NCBI GenBank assembly: GCA_963755055.1
Contig: CAVWIS010000043.1
Location: 79,777-143,776, forward strand
Source: AP-16 sp963755055
GTDB lineage: Bacteria > Pseudomonadota > Alphaproteobacteria > Rhizobiales > Xanthobacteraceae
Direction of reading: 5' to 3'
DNA: 64,000 bases
Shown: piece after piece, positions 17,804-25,543 of the stretch
Layout of the letters: each line of letters starts with the position of its first letter
Position numbering within the stretch: the first letter of the stretch is position 1
The notes under the pieces: model-generated
What the model was told of the DNA's origin: nothing
The model's database searches: none
What the model saw: only the letters and a program-made list of their open reading frames with translations
Translations under genes and position numbers: made by a program

Positions 17804-18192
17804 GGTTGCGGGCACCCGGCTGATGGATCGAGAGGCGGCGCCGCGACGGGACGCCGGAAGGCAGGTTTAGCGGGTCAGTGTCAACACGGTGTTAAGAGGC
17901 GCCGGACGTTTCGGCGCGGGCAAAACACCGGGGTAGCAATCCATTCACCATGCCCGACGCGACATGCCGGTTGCGCCGCTGCCGGGCGATAATTCCCGCA
18001 GGATGTCGCAAAGTAACCAATGTCCTTTTCCGGATATTAAGCCGGAGGGGACAGAACCGCAGACCAGAGCATGTCCCGGCGAAGGGTGGGTGGTTGGCCG
18101 TCAGGACATGCGCCACACAAGGATTTCCGGAGCACATCCCGATCAAACCTGGTCGGGATGTGCTCCAGAGCGACAGCCGGCGGGATGGGGTC
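17804..18192. other. Divergent intergenic region
   Basis: It contains the hairpin at 18129-18166 and should hold the promoters of both flanking genes. A long in-frame extension of the PAP2 gene back to 17950 runs through the hairpin and does not look like protein sequence. Confidence 0.5.
18129..18166. repeat. Perfect 14-bp palindromic hairpin element
   Basis: GGAGCACATCCCGA (18129-18142) pairs with TCGGGATGTGCTCC (18153-18166) across a 10-base loop. It has the look of a dispersed REP-like palindrome. It sits 27 bases before the PAP2 gene start and has no T-run. Confidence 0.6.
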
Positions 18193-19251
18193 ATGACGGG
18201 ACGCGAAGCAAGGGTCGCCTGGGCGCTGTTCGAGCTCAACTGGTTTCCGCTCGCCGCGATGTGCGTCGCGTTCTTTCTCATCGTGGCGACGACCAGCTTC
18301 ACCATCGAGCCGATCGGGCTGGCGAGCTGCTTCGCGGTGATCGCCGTCTATGTCGGCTTCGCCTACTATAATGCCAAGGCGCCGCGCCGCCGCGCCCCCC
18401 ATGTCGTGTTCATGATGGGCTCGACGGCGCAGCTGGCGCTCGTCATCGTCATCATGGGGCCGCTGACCTATCTGGCGGCCGCCGCCGACTTCCCCATGCA
18501 GGACGCCAATCTGCACGCCATCGACCTCGCGCTGGGGCTCGACTGGCGCGCCTACATGACCTACGTCGATCGTCATCCGTTGCTGGCTGCCTGGCTCAGC
18601 GCCGGGTACTCGATGATCAAATGGCCGATTCTCGCCATTCCGGTCGTCCTCGCCATGACCGGCCGATTCCGCCGCCTGCAGGAATTCACCCTGGCGTTCT
18701 CTCTCGCGCTGATCGTGACCACGGTCATCTCCGCCATGGTCCCGGCGATCGGGGTGTTCCAGCAACTCGGTCTCACGGCGGCGGACTATCCCAATCTGCA
18801 TCCCCGGGCCTATCTCGACCAGGTGCGCGATCTGCCGCTGGTGCGCGACGGATCGCTTCGCCACCTGAACCTGTTCGAGTTGACCGGGATCGTCACCTTC
18901 CCGAGCTTCCATGCGGCTTCTGCGGCGCTCTACGCCTGGGCCTTCTGGCCGGTCTGGTGGGCTCGCCCGATCGGCATCCTCGCCAACGCGCTGATGCTGG
19001 CGGGAACGCCGATCGACGGCGGCCATTACTTCATCGATCTGATCGGCGGGGTCGCGGTGACCGTGCTGGCGATTCTGGCGGCCCGTGCGGCGAGCCGCGC
19101 GCTCGACCGCACCGCGGACGGAAGGCTGATGCGGCGGCTCGATCTGCGCGACTGCGAGCCGGCGAGGCCTCCCCGGGCGTCTGCGGGCGACGTTTCCGCC
19201 GGCGGCGATCCGGGACCTGTCGGTCTCCGGCACGCCGACCGCGCCGCCTGA
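18193..19251 (+). CDS. PAP2-superfamily membrane phosphatase / inositolphosphotransferase-like
   Basis: From the ATG at 18193 the protein has 352 residues with at least six hydrophobic helices. The motif VTFPSFHAASAALYAW and the later GGHYFIDLIGG match the second and third PAP2 motifs (SxxH, then RxxxxxHxxxD in weaker form). These features fit the AUR1/inositolphosphoryl-type branch of the family. It probably removes or transfers a phosphoryl headgroup on a lipid at the periplasmic face. The hydrophilic tail after about residue 300 is not conserved-looking. It begins shortly after a palindromic repeat, and a pilin-like gene on the other strand converges on it. Confidence 0.82.
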   Translation: MTGREARVAWALFELNWFPLAAMCVAFFLIVATTSFTIEPIGLASCFAVIAVYVGFAYYNAKAPRRRAPHVVFMMGSTAQLALVIVIMGPLTYLAAAADFPMQDANLHAIDLALGLDWRAYMTYVDRHPLLAAWLSAGYSMIKWPILAIPVVLAMTGRFRRLQEFTLAFSLALIVTTVISAMVPAIGVFQQLGLTAADYPNLHPRAYLDQVRDLPLVRDGSLRHLNLFELTGIVTFPSFHAASAALYAWAFWPVWWARPIGILANALMLAGTPIDGGHYFIDLIGGVAVTVLAILAARAASRALDRTADGRLMRRLDLRDCEPARPPRASAGDVSAGGDPGPVGLRHADRAA

Positions 19252-19278
19252 CCGGCCGCGCCGCTGCGGCTTCTTCCT

Positions 19279-19434
19279 CTAGCGCCCCATGCCGTCGGCG
19301 CCGACAGCGAGCTTGCTGGCGATTCCGAGGACCGCGGTCACGATGGCGGCCGAGAGGACCCCGGCGATGAGCCCGTATTTGGGCGCGGCTGCGCCCAATT
19401 CGGCCGCCAGGAAACGCGATACCAAGGCCTTCAT
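19279..19434 (-). CDS. Divergent Flp-type pilin-like protein
   Basis: The 51-residue product MKALVSRFLAAELGAAAPKYGLIAGV... aligns by eye with the true Flp pilin at 19779. The signature GATAIEYGLIAA has become GAAAPKYGLIAG, however, so the invariant Glu after the cleavage site is replaced by Lys. A hydrophobic helix follows. In type IVb pilins that Glu is needed for methylation and assembly, so this copy may be a minor or non-assembling subunit, or a decaying duplicate. It lies about 345 bp downstream of the intact pilin on the same strand, with a terminator between. The 290 bp between holds no other gene. Confidence 0.65.
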   Translation of the reverse strand: MKALVSRFLAAELGAAAPKYGLIAGVLSAAIVTAVLGIASKLAVGADGMGR

Positions 19435-19724
19435 GACCAACTCACCGAAACGCCGCACGCCCTCATCGGACCGGAGCGGGGCACGCCTCGAGACGCCCGC
19501 ACGGCCTGGCGCGAGGATATCGATCGGCTGTTCCGCCGAAGTTAATGGAGCCGGTCGGGACAAGGTCTTTGCCGAAACCGGCGGACCGACGGCCGGTCCT
19601 GGTTAACAGGCCGTCAAGGCTCTGCTCGTCCGATCGCCAGGAGGGCACCAACGTCTCGGAGCGAATGACCGGCGCTCGCCGATCTCATCCGAACGCAACG
19701 GTCGGCATCACGCGGCATGAATAT

Positions 19725-19756
19725 AAATGGCCCCGGTCGTCGACCGGGGCCATTTT
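19725..19756 (-). terminator. Strong bidirectional-looking terminator after flp
   Basis: AAATGGCCCCGGTCG pairs with CGACCGGGGCCATTT, a 15-bp perfect stem, flanked by ATAT on one side and TTTTTG on the other. It lies about 20 bases after the pilin stop. Confidence 0.85.
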
Positions 19757-19778
19757 TGCGGTTGAGCGGCGGCTGCGA

Positions 19779-19943
19779 TCAACGCAGAGCAGTCGAAACG
19801 CTGGCGAAGGTCTTGTTCAGGGCAGTGCCGAGGCCCTGGACGGCGGCGATGATCGCCACCGAGATACCGGCCGCGATCAGGCCATACTCGATGGCCGTGG
19901 CGCCGGACTCGTCCTTCACGAAGCGTGAAAACAGGTTCTTCAT
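19779..19943 (-). CDS. flp: Flp family type IVb pilin
   Basis: The 54-residue prepilin begins MKNLFSRFVKDESGATAIEYG: a short basic leader, the Gly cleavage site, and Glu and Tyr at positions +5 and +6 of the mature protein. A single hydrophobic helix (AAGISVAIIAAVQGLGTAL) follows. It would be processed by a CpaA-type peptidase and polymerised by the Tad secretion system into adhesive Flp pili. I chose the ATG at 19943, as an upstream start at 19961 has no family support. An ISNCY-type element lies about 120 bp upstream and may have replaced part of its promoter. The rest of the tad cluster is not here; cpaB and TadE-like genes lie at 22.5-24.8 kb. Confidence 0.9.
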   Translation of the reverse strand: MKNLFSRFVKDESGATAIEYGLIAAGISVAIIAAVQGLGTALNKTFASVSTALR

Positions 19944-20061
19944 AGCTACTTCCCGGCGCAAAATTGATGCTTTTTTGTGGCCAGGTCAATCGGTTGGCCA
20001 CAAAGCAAGACCCCGCCGGAACGGTGCCGGCGTGGCGAGACAGCTTGAGCGGAGCGCTCGG

Positions 20062-21462
20062 CTAAGACTGCGAGTCCAGCACGCGCCCGATGTTGACGAG
20101 GTTGTCAGCGATGACGCCGAGGCCGACCCAACGCTGCATTCCGTCGAAGCCCCTGTATCGGCAACGATCAAGACCATGCCGGCGCTTGACCACGCTGATA
20201 CGGCCTTCGGATCCGGTCCGCCATTTCTGGCCATTGCGGAACCAGCGCTTTTTCTGCTCGCGTCTGCGTTCCAGGCTCTTGGTCGAGCGATTGGGAATAC
20301 AGACGCGCTTGACGCCTATGGCTTTTGCGGCCGCCTCGTTTCTTGCCGAATAGAACCCGGCATCCGCCGCCACCAGGCGCGGTACCCGAGCCAGCTTGGC
20401 GCGATGGGATTCGATGGATGAGATCAGCAGGTCGGAATCGCTGGGCCGGCGGTCATAGACCTGGTAGTCGACCACGATCTGATTTTCCGCCTCCTGCAGC
20501 TTGGCCACCTTGCCGAACTCGTTGGGCTTGCCAGCTTTGCCTTTGCGAATGATCTCCGTCGTGGGCTCGAACAGGCTGAGGAGCTTGCCTTCGGCCCGGG
20601 TATTACCGTGGAAGATGCGCTGCCGGGTCTGGCGGATCACTTGCCGCACCAGCGGCAACATCTCTTCCAGCTCCTGGCGGAACCCGTGCAGTGCAGCCTG
20701 CTTCAGGATATTGCGCGACCGTTTCACGCCCGAGGATATCTCCGCGGAAAAACGCTTCGCCTGCCCCACGACCCGGCTCGTGGAGCTCAACAGCCGACGG
20801 TAACCCTGCTTCAGCCTCTCGTGGTTCAGCGGTCCCTTGGCGCGGGCAATCCGCGCGATCTCGAGCAACCGCAGCTTCACGCCACGGCTCCGGTCGCGCA
20901 GCTTGGTTCCGACCGCGCCTGCAATGTCGGTGATCTTCTTCATGGTGCGGATCAGCACGCGCACGCCGTCTCCCAGCAGCGTGCTGTCGGTCGGATGGTG
21001 GATATTGGTCTCCACCACCGTCGTGTCCACGCGCATTCGGCGGCCGGCCACTGCCCCCTTGTCGCGAGCGATCTCCACGATCCGGTCATGGATCTGCCGG
21101 ACGACATCGGGCCCCAGAGCCACGCCCCAGCGCCCCATCGTCTTGGCATCCGGGACCTTGCCGCCGCCCACCCGCGTAAAATCCCGGTACACCAGATTGC
21201 CACGCACCTCGCGCTCCAGCACGCCGTAGCTCCAGTTCCGGACATGCTTGAGCACCAATACGCGCAGCACCACCTCGGCCGGGATACCCAGCCGGCCGCG
21301 GCTGCGGCTCTTGGGATGACGTCTTGCAAGCGCCTCGTACACGGCCGCAATCACCTGCTCATCCGCCAGAACCTGGTCGGCATGTTGCATCCAGCTCTCA
21401 CGAAGATCGCTGACTTCCTCGGCGATCAGCCCGTCGCCAAAGCTCAGCTGCGCCCGCCGCAT
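20062..21462 (-). CDS. ISNCY family transposase
   Basis: The 466-residue protein starts MRRAQLSFGDG (ATG at 21462). It contains the DDE-type segments MRVDTTVVETNIHHPTDS, LVAADAGFYSARNE and the C-terminal GSEGRISVVKRRHGL, where the Asp, Asp and Glu are the expected catalytic residues. It seems complete, with no stop or frameshift, so the element may be active or recently active. It inserts by cut-and-paste as a DDE recombinase. A longer frame up to 21534 overlaps the preceding small gene and is not needed. Confidence 0.9.
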   Translation of the reverse strand: MRRAQLSFGDGLIAEEVSDLRESWMQHADQVLADEQVIAAVYEALARRHPKSRSRGRLGIPAEVVLRVLVLKHVRNWSYGVLEREVRGNLVYRDFTRVGGGKVPDAKTMGRWGVALGPDVVRQIHDRIVEIARDKGAVAGRRMRVDTTVVETNIHHPTDSTLLGDGVRVLIRTMKKITDIAGAVGTKLRDRSRGVKLRLLEIARIARAKGPLNHERLKQGYRRLLSSTSRVVGQAKRFSAEISSGVKRSRNILKQAALHGFRQELEEMLPLVRQVIRQTRQRIFHGNTRAEGKLLSLFEPTTEIIRKGKAGKPNEFGKVAKLQEAENQIVVDYQVYDRRPSDSDLLISSIESHRAKLARVPRLVAADAGFYSARNEAAAKAIGVKRVCIPNRSTKSLERRREQKKRWFRNGQKWRTGSEGRISVVKRRHGLDRCRYRGFDGMQRWVGLGVIADNLVNIGRVLDSQS

Positions 21463-21463
21463 C

Positions 21464-21757
21464 TCAATCACGCCGCTTCCTCCCGGGCTTGCGCGAACCA
21501 GGGTCCGGACGCAGCAAGTCGTGATTGAGCTCACAAATCGCCTCGATCGCCTCCTTCAGTTTCTGATAATTGCTCAGCCAACGGCTGACCTCGGCAACCC
21601 GCTCGCGGTGCACGCTGATCTGCCGCGTGCGCCCGCCCGGATAGCTCACCGTCACCACCGAGACCGCATGGCCTTCCCCGCGAGCGCACTTCGGGCAGCC
21701 GCTCGTGTGACGAACGATCCGATGCAATAGCGAGCCCCTCAGCAGCTCGCCGGTCAC
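21464..21757 (-). CDS. DUF6788-type accessory protein of the insertion sequence
   Basis: This protein of about 97 residues contains HTSGCPKCARGEGH and the basic C-terminus SRKPGRKRRD. The Cys-x-x-Cys followed by GxGH is the mark of DUF6788, found beside ISNCY-type transposases. The stop lies one base before the transposase ATG, so the two are translationally coupled. The role is unknown; it probably helps the transposase bind DNA. The first 10-15 residues may be outside the true start. Confidence 0.75.
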   Translation of the reverse strand: MTGELLRGSLLHRIVRHTSGCPKCARGEGHAVSVVTVSYPGGRTRQISVHRERVAEVSRWLSNYQKLKEAIEAICELNHDLLRPDPGSRKPGRKRRD

Positions 21758-22503
21758 CGGCAGCTCGTCAACCAGCCTCTGGCGTGCTCGAAGGGTGCGT
21801 TCGCGAATTATTCACATGAATGAATCAATGTCGCCCGCCCGCGTCAACTCCAAATCCGTCCGACCTTGCAGATTTCCGCAAACTTGGCGATTCTCGCCAA
21901 AGATTCCGCGCCATCAATTTTGCGCCGGAAAGTAGCTAGCTCCTTGATCCACGTGGCTGTCTGAAGCACCGTCCGGCAGACGTTGTGAGCCGCCTGATCC
22001 GAACATTGGCGCAACCTATCAGCCAGACCTTGCGGCAAGGTTAACTCGACTGTCGAATTCGACCATGTCGTCGTTCAACAATACCATGGTTAACGCCAAA
22101 TGTTTCCGATTAACCGAATGTGTACCTCCGTCCATCTGAATGTAAGGATGATGAATATTTGACCGGACGATCCGACTTCTTCTCAAGTTCGACAAATACT
22201 GTCGATGTCCGCCGACCGAACTGTCCGCGCCCGCCTGCGGCGTCAGCCCGGCGACCTCGCCCCGATCATCATGCGAACACCTTGTCTTCGGGTTTCGTTC
22301 ATCATTTTGCAGTGGACTTCGTCCTGCGCTTTGACTCGCGGCCCGGGATCGCGACGCCCCCGCGGGGCGACATCGCCGGATTTGCCGCAGACAGCCGGTC
22401 CCCGCCGATCGGATATGGTCCATTAACTGCGGGTTGACCTTTCCCTGATGCAATCGGGTTGGTTCGTCCGCATGGACGATGCGTCATCCGGAAAGTGAAG
22501 CGT
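21758..22503. other. AT-richer intergenic region between the IS and cpaB
   Basis: No gene is supported over 745 bp. A 64-codon frame at 21844-22038 (minus) and a longer frame at 22019-22453 (minus) lack recognisable motifs and a good ribosome binding site. Several GTTAAC/ATGGTTAAC-like motifs occur around 22040-22110. The promoter of cpaB should be here. Confidence 0.45.
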
Positions 22504-23301
22504 ATGAAGCCGGCGCGTATCGTGGTCCTCGTCGTCGCAGTCGCGGCCGGCGGGTTTGCCGCCTATCTGGCCAGTGGCTCCGACCAGAAACCGGCGCCGC
22601 CCGCCCCGGTCGTCGTCCAGATGGAGACGGTGGAGATCCTGGTCGCCAAGGCCGATCTGGGCATGGGTCAGGTGATCGCCTCCGACCAGGTTCAATGGCA
22701 GCTGTGGCCGGCTGCCGCCGCGAGTTCGAGCTTCATCCGCAAGAGCGACCGGCCGGACGCCATCCCGCAGATGAACGGCGCGATCGTGCGCTCGCCCTTC
22801 GTGGCCGGCGAGCCGATGCGCGAGGCCAAGCTGATCAGGGCCAACGGCTCGGGCTTCATGGCCGCCATCCTGCCGTCGGGCATGCGCGCGGTGTCGACGG
22901 AGATCTCGCCGGAGACCGGGGCCGGCGGCTTCATCCTGCCCAACGACCATGTCGACGTGATTCTCAGCCGCCGCGACCGCGAGGCCGAAAAGCGCACCGG
23001 CATGGAGGCCCACGCCAGCGAGACCATCCTGACCAACGTCAAGGTCCTGGCGATCGACCAGGCGATCGAGGAGAAGAACGGCCAGAAGGTGGTCGTCGGC
23101 AAGACCGCGACCCTCGAGCTGACGCCCCGGCAATCCGAGATCCTTGCGGTGTCGCGCCAGCGCGGCACGCTGTCGCTGATCCTGCGCAGCCTCACCGACG
23201 TCAACGACAACCGCGTCGACACCGCCGAGAACGAGGAGATGATCGTGATCTATCGCGGGGTCAGCAAGGAAGCGCAGAAGATTGGCGGATCGGTCCGCTA
23301 G
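22504..23301 (+). CDS. cpaB: Flp pilus assembly protein CpaB
   Basis: The 265-residue protein begins MKPARIVVLVVAVAAGGFAAYLASG, a membrane anchor. A SAF-type domain follows (VEILVAKADLGMGQVIASDQVQWQLWP) and then the CpaB/RcpC region with ILPNDHVDVILSRRD and ATLELTPRQSEILAVSRQRG. CpaB helps form the outer part of the Tad/Flp secretion apparatus, with the CpaC secretin, in the periplasm. I chose the start at 22504, preceded by GGAAAGTGAAG. Unusually no cpaC or ATPase gene follows; instead a palindromic repeat overlaps its stop codon, and two TadE-like genes come next. The tad genes are therefore dispersed in this genome. Confidence 0.93.
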   Translation: MKPARIVVLVVAVAAGGFAAYLASGSDQKPAPPAPVVVQMETVEILVAKADLGMGQVIASDQVQWQLWPAAAASSSFIRKSDRPDAIPQMNGAIVRSPFVAGEPMREAKLIRANGSGFMAAILPSGMRAVSTEISPETGAGGFILPNDHVDVILSRRDREAEKRTGMEAHASETILTNVKVLAIDQAIEEKNGQKVVVGKTATLELTPRQSEILAVSRQRGTLSLILRSLTDVNDNRVDTAENEEMIVIYRGVSKEAQKIGGSVR

Positions 23302-23449
23302 AGCATGTCCCGCTGGGGTCGATCCACTTCCGCGTCATGGCCGGGCTTGTCCCGGCCATCCACGTCTTGGCCAACAAGGGAGACGTGGATGCACGGGACA
23401 AGCCCGCCCATGACGTCGTGATCCAACAAGATCGGGAAGTGCTCTAGCG
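23296..23449. repeat. Palindromic MITE-like element with 10-bp terminal inverted repeats
   Basis: CGCTAGAGCA (23296-23305) is matched perfectly by TGCTCTAGCG (23440-23449). Inside, two 34-base arms (23333-23366 and 23382-23415) are inverted copies with three mismatches, of the CGTCATGGCCGGGCTTGTCC type familiar from Bradyrhizobiaceae intergenic repeats. The left terminus contains the stop codon of cpaB, so the element supplied the end of that gene. Confidence 0.75.
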
Positions 23450-23626
23450 CATGCACTTGAAGATGACGCCGGCGCCGGATGCGCTCCGGAATTCCGCGCA
23501 GCCTTCTCATGGTTACCGGAATCTCAACGCTGATCGAATCAATGCGAGAGCTGACGCAACGTTTCGACAATGCCTGTCTGGTACAAGGATGTTGCCATCT
23601 GCTGCGCGAGGCGGAGCATCCCGACA

Positions 23627-24187
23627 ATGTCCCCCACTATCAAGACCCGAGTCTCGAGGCGCGTGAAACGCGTCATCGCCGCCATGTCGCCACGCCGTCT
23701 CCTCCACCGCGAGGACGGCACGGCGGCGATCGAGTTCGCCCTGGTGGCGGCGCCGTTCCTCGCCCTGATGTTCGCCATCCTGGAGACCGGGCTGGTGTTT
23801 TTCGCCGGCCAGACGCTGGAGACGGTGGCCGCCAACTCGGCGCGGCTGATCCTGACCGGGCAGTCGCAGTCCATGTCGCAGACCACGTTCAACACCAATG
23901 TCTGCGCCAAGGTCGTGGCGATGTTCGATTGCAACCTGATCATGCTCGACGTGAAGACCTATTCGAACTTCTCCGGCGCCAGCACCAGCCTGCCGGTCGA
24001 CAGCAACGGCAATGTGCAAAGCGGCGGTTTCACCTTCCAGCAAGGCGGTCCCGGCGACATCGTGGTGATGCGCCTGATGTATCCCTGGCCGGTCTGGATG
24101 TCGCTCCTCGGTTTCAGCCTGTCCAACATGTCGGGCAGCAAGCGGCTGCTCATGGCCACCGTCGCCTTCCGCAACGAGCCGTTCTGA
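23627..24187 (+). CDS. TadE-like pseudopilin (pilus assembly)
   Basis: The 186-residue protein has a basic N-terminus, then LLHREDGTAAIEFALVAAPFLALMFAILETGLVFF. This is the TadE domain: Gly-Thr-Ala-Ala-Ile-Glu-Phe at the prepilin cleavage site followed by a hydrophobic helix. The remainder is a soluble periplasmic domain with two cysteines. TadE/TadF/TadG-type proteins are minor pseudopilins of Flp pili. Start 23627 (MSPTIKTRV) is preferred over 23570. It overlaps the next gene by three bases (TGATG context), so the two are one operon. Confidence 0.88.
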   Translation: MSPTIKTRVSRRVKRVIAAMSPRRLLHREDGTAAIEFALVAAPFLALMFAILETGLVFFAGQTLETVAANSARLILTGQSQSMSQTTFNTNVCAKVVAMFDCNLIMLDVKTYSNFSGASTSLPVDSNGNVQSGGFTFQQGGPGDIVVMRLMYPWPVWMSLLGFSLSNMSGSKRLLMATVAFRNEPF

Positions 24188-24762
24188 TGACACACCCAGC
24201 CAAGAAAGTCGTCGCCGGGTTTCTCCGCCATTCGCGTCGGCTGAGCGTCGAGACGCGCGCCGTAGCCGCGGTCGAGTTCGCCGCGCTGTTGCCGTTCATG
24301 CTCCTGCTGTACATCGGCGGCGTCGAGATATCGCAGGGCGTGAGCGCCGACCGCAAGGTGACGATGACGTCGCGCACGGTGGCCGACCTCGCGTCGCGTG
24401 CCACCAGCATCGATAATGCCGCGATGAACGACATCCTCGCCGCCTCCGCCGCCGTGGTCGCGCCGTTCGACGGCAGCAGGATCGTCGTGACGGTGTCGCG
24501 CGTCGACATCAACAACACGGGCGCTGCCACGATCTGCTGGAGCGACTCGCTTCACGGCACGGCGCGGCCGCACTCGCAGCCCGTCACCTTGCCCCCGCAG
24601 CTGGTGGTCAACAACTCCTCGCTGATCTGGGGAGAGGCGTCGTATCCCTATGCGCCGACTCTCGGCTACTACATGACCGGCACGGTGACGCTCAGGGACA
24701 GCATCTTCATGTCGCCGCGCATGACCGACAAGGTTGCGCGCAACGCCATCGTCTGCCCATAA
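24187..24762 (+). CDS. TadE/TadF-like pseudopilin
   Basis: The 191-residue protein contains VETRAVAAVEFAALLPFMLLLY, a TadE-like cleavage/helix region (AAVEFA) in diverged form. A long hydrophilic domain with Thr/Ser/Asn-rich stretches and a final NAIVCP follows. The start ATG overlaps the stop of the preceding tadE-like gene, which indicates translational coupling. It probably forms a pair of minor pilins with that product at the inner membrane. No further tad gene follows: an Lrp-type regulator converges from the other strand. Confidence 0.82.
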   Translation: MTHPAKKVVAGFLRHSRRLSVETRAVAAVEFAALLPFMLLLYIGGVEISQGVSADRKVTMTSRTVADLASRATSIDNAAMNDILAASAAVVAPFDGSRIVVTVSRVDINNTGAATICWSDSLHGTARPHSQPVTLPPQLVVNNSSLIWGEASYPYAPTLGYYMTGTVTLRDSIFMSPRMTDKVARNAIVCP

Positions 24763-24839
24763 GACGATCGGCCGCGGCGGAATCCGGTTTGCCCGGCCGC
24801 CGCTGACCGCCTGCCGCCTCGGCCATGTCGAGCGCCGGA

Positions 24840-25292
24840 TCAGGGGATCGGCAGTGCCGTCGTCGACTTGATCTTCTCCATGGCGAAACGCGACGTGACG
24901 TTGGTCAGCGGCACCGCCGCGATCAGGCGCTTGTAGAACGCATCATAGCCCTGGATATCGGCGACCACGACGCGCAGCATGTAGTCGACGTCGCCCGCCA
25001 TCCGGTAGAGCTCCATCACCTCGGGCATGGCGCCGACGACCTCGGCGAAGCGGGTGAGCCAGCCCTCCGAGTGATCGCCGGTCTCCACCGAGACGAACAC
25101 CGTCACCCCGAGGCCGAGCTTGTCGGGGTCGACGATGGCGACGCGCTTCTGGATCACCCCGTCGGCCTCGAGCCGCTGGATGCGCTTCCAGCACGGCGTC
25201 GTCGACAGTCCGACCGACTGGCTGATCTCGGCGACCGAGAGCGAGGCGTCATCCTGGAGCACGGACAGAATTTTCCGGTCGATGGCGTCCAT
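24840..25292 (-). CDS. Lrp/AsnC family transcriptional regulator
   Basis: The 150-residue protein starts MDAIDRKILSVLQDDASLSVAEISQSVGLSTTPCWKRIQRLE..., the winged helix-turn-helix of Lrp/AsnC proteins. The RAM domain follows, with the usual VDYMLRVVVADIQGYDAFYKRLI ligand-binding pattern. It would sense an amino acid and regulate amino acid or nitrogen genes as an octamer. No target operon is adjacent. The 250 bp upstream to the GT87 gene includes a likely promoter with TTTCTATTTCG and AAAATCATT stretches. Confidence 0.92.
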   Translation of the reverse strand: MDAIDRKILSVLQDDASLSVAEISQSVGLSTTPCWKRIQRLEADGVIQKRVAIVDPDKLGLGVTVFVSVETGDHSEGWLTRFAEVVGAMPEVMELYRMAGDVDYMLRVVVADIQGYDAFYKRLIAAVPLTNVTSRFAMEKIKSTTALPIP

Positions 25293-25543
25293 GCTGCCAA
25301 ACCCTGCCTTTCCGGCGGCGCGCCGCGACCCGCGAGCCGCCTTAGAAACGTTTTTCTATTTCGCACGTCCCGGCTCGTGTCTAGGGAGCGGAATATTCGA
25401 TTTCAAGCAAAATCATTCCCCTTGGGGACTCTCAAGTCGGGGCGGCCCCGCCGGTCGCGCGCCAGTAACGCAATCGAAACCGGCACAAATCATAGTCCTG
25501 GCGGCGCAAATCCGCATGGCGGACTGATCGAATCGGAAGCCTC

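Larger units (their letters stand above)
20062..21757 (-). mobile_element. ISNCY-type insertion sequence (two genes)
   Basis: A DUF6788-type small gene and a full-length transposase gene lie head to tail with one base between the stop of the first and the start of the second, the arrangement usual for this IS group. The limits given are those of the genes. I could not identify terminal inverted repeats or target duplications, so the real ends lie outside, probably between 19.98 and 20.06 kb on one side and 21.76 and 21.85 kb on the other. Confidence 0.8.

Noticed and set aside
19974..20002. TTGTGGCC / GGCCACAA inverted repeat as left end of the ISNCY element
   Set aside because: No matching copy was found at the right end of the element, so it cannot be called a terminal inverted repeat.
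22019..22453. 144-codon minus-strand frame before cpaB
   Set aside because: No recognisable motif, poor ribosome binding site, and it covers the expected cpaB promoter region.
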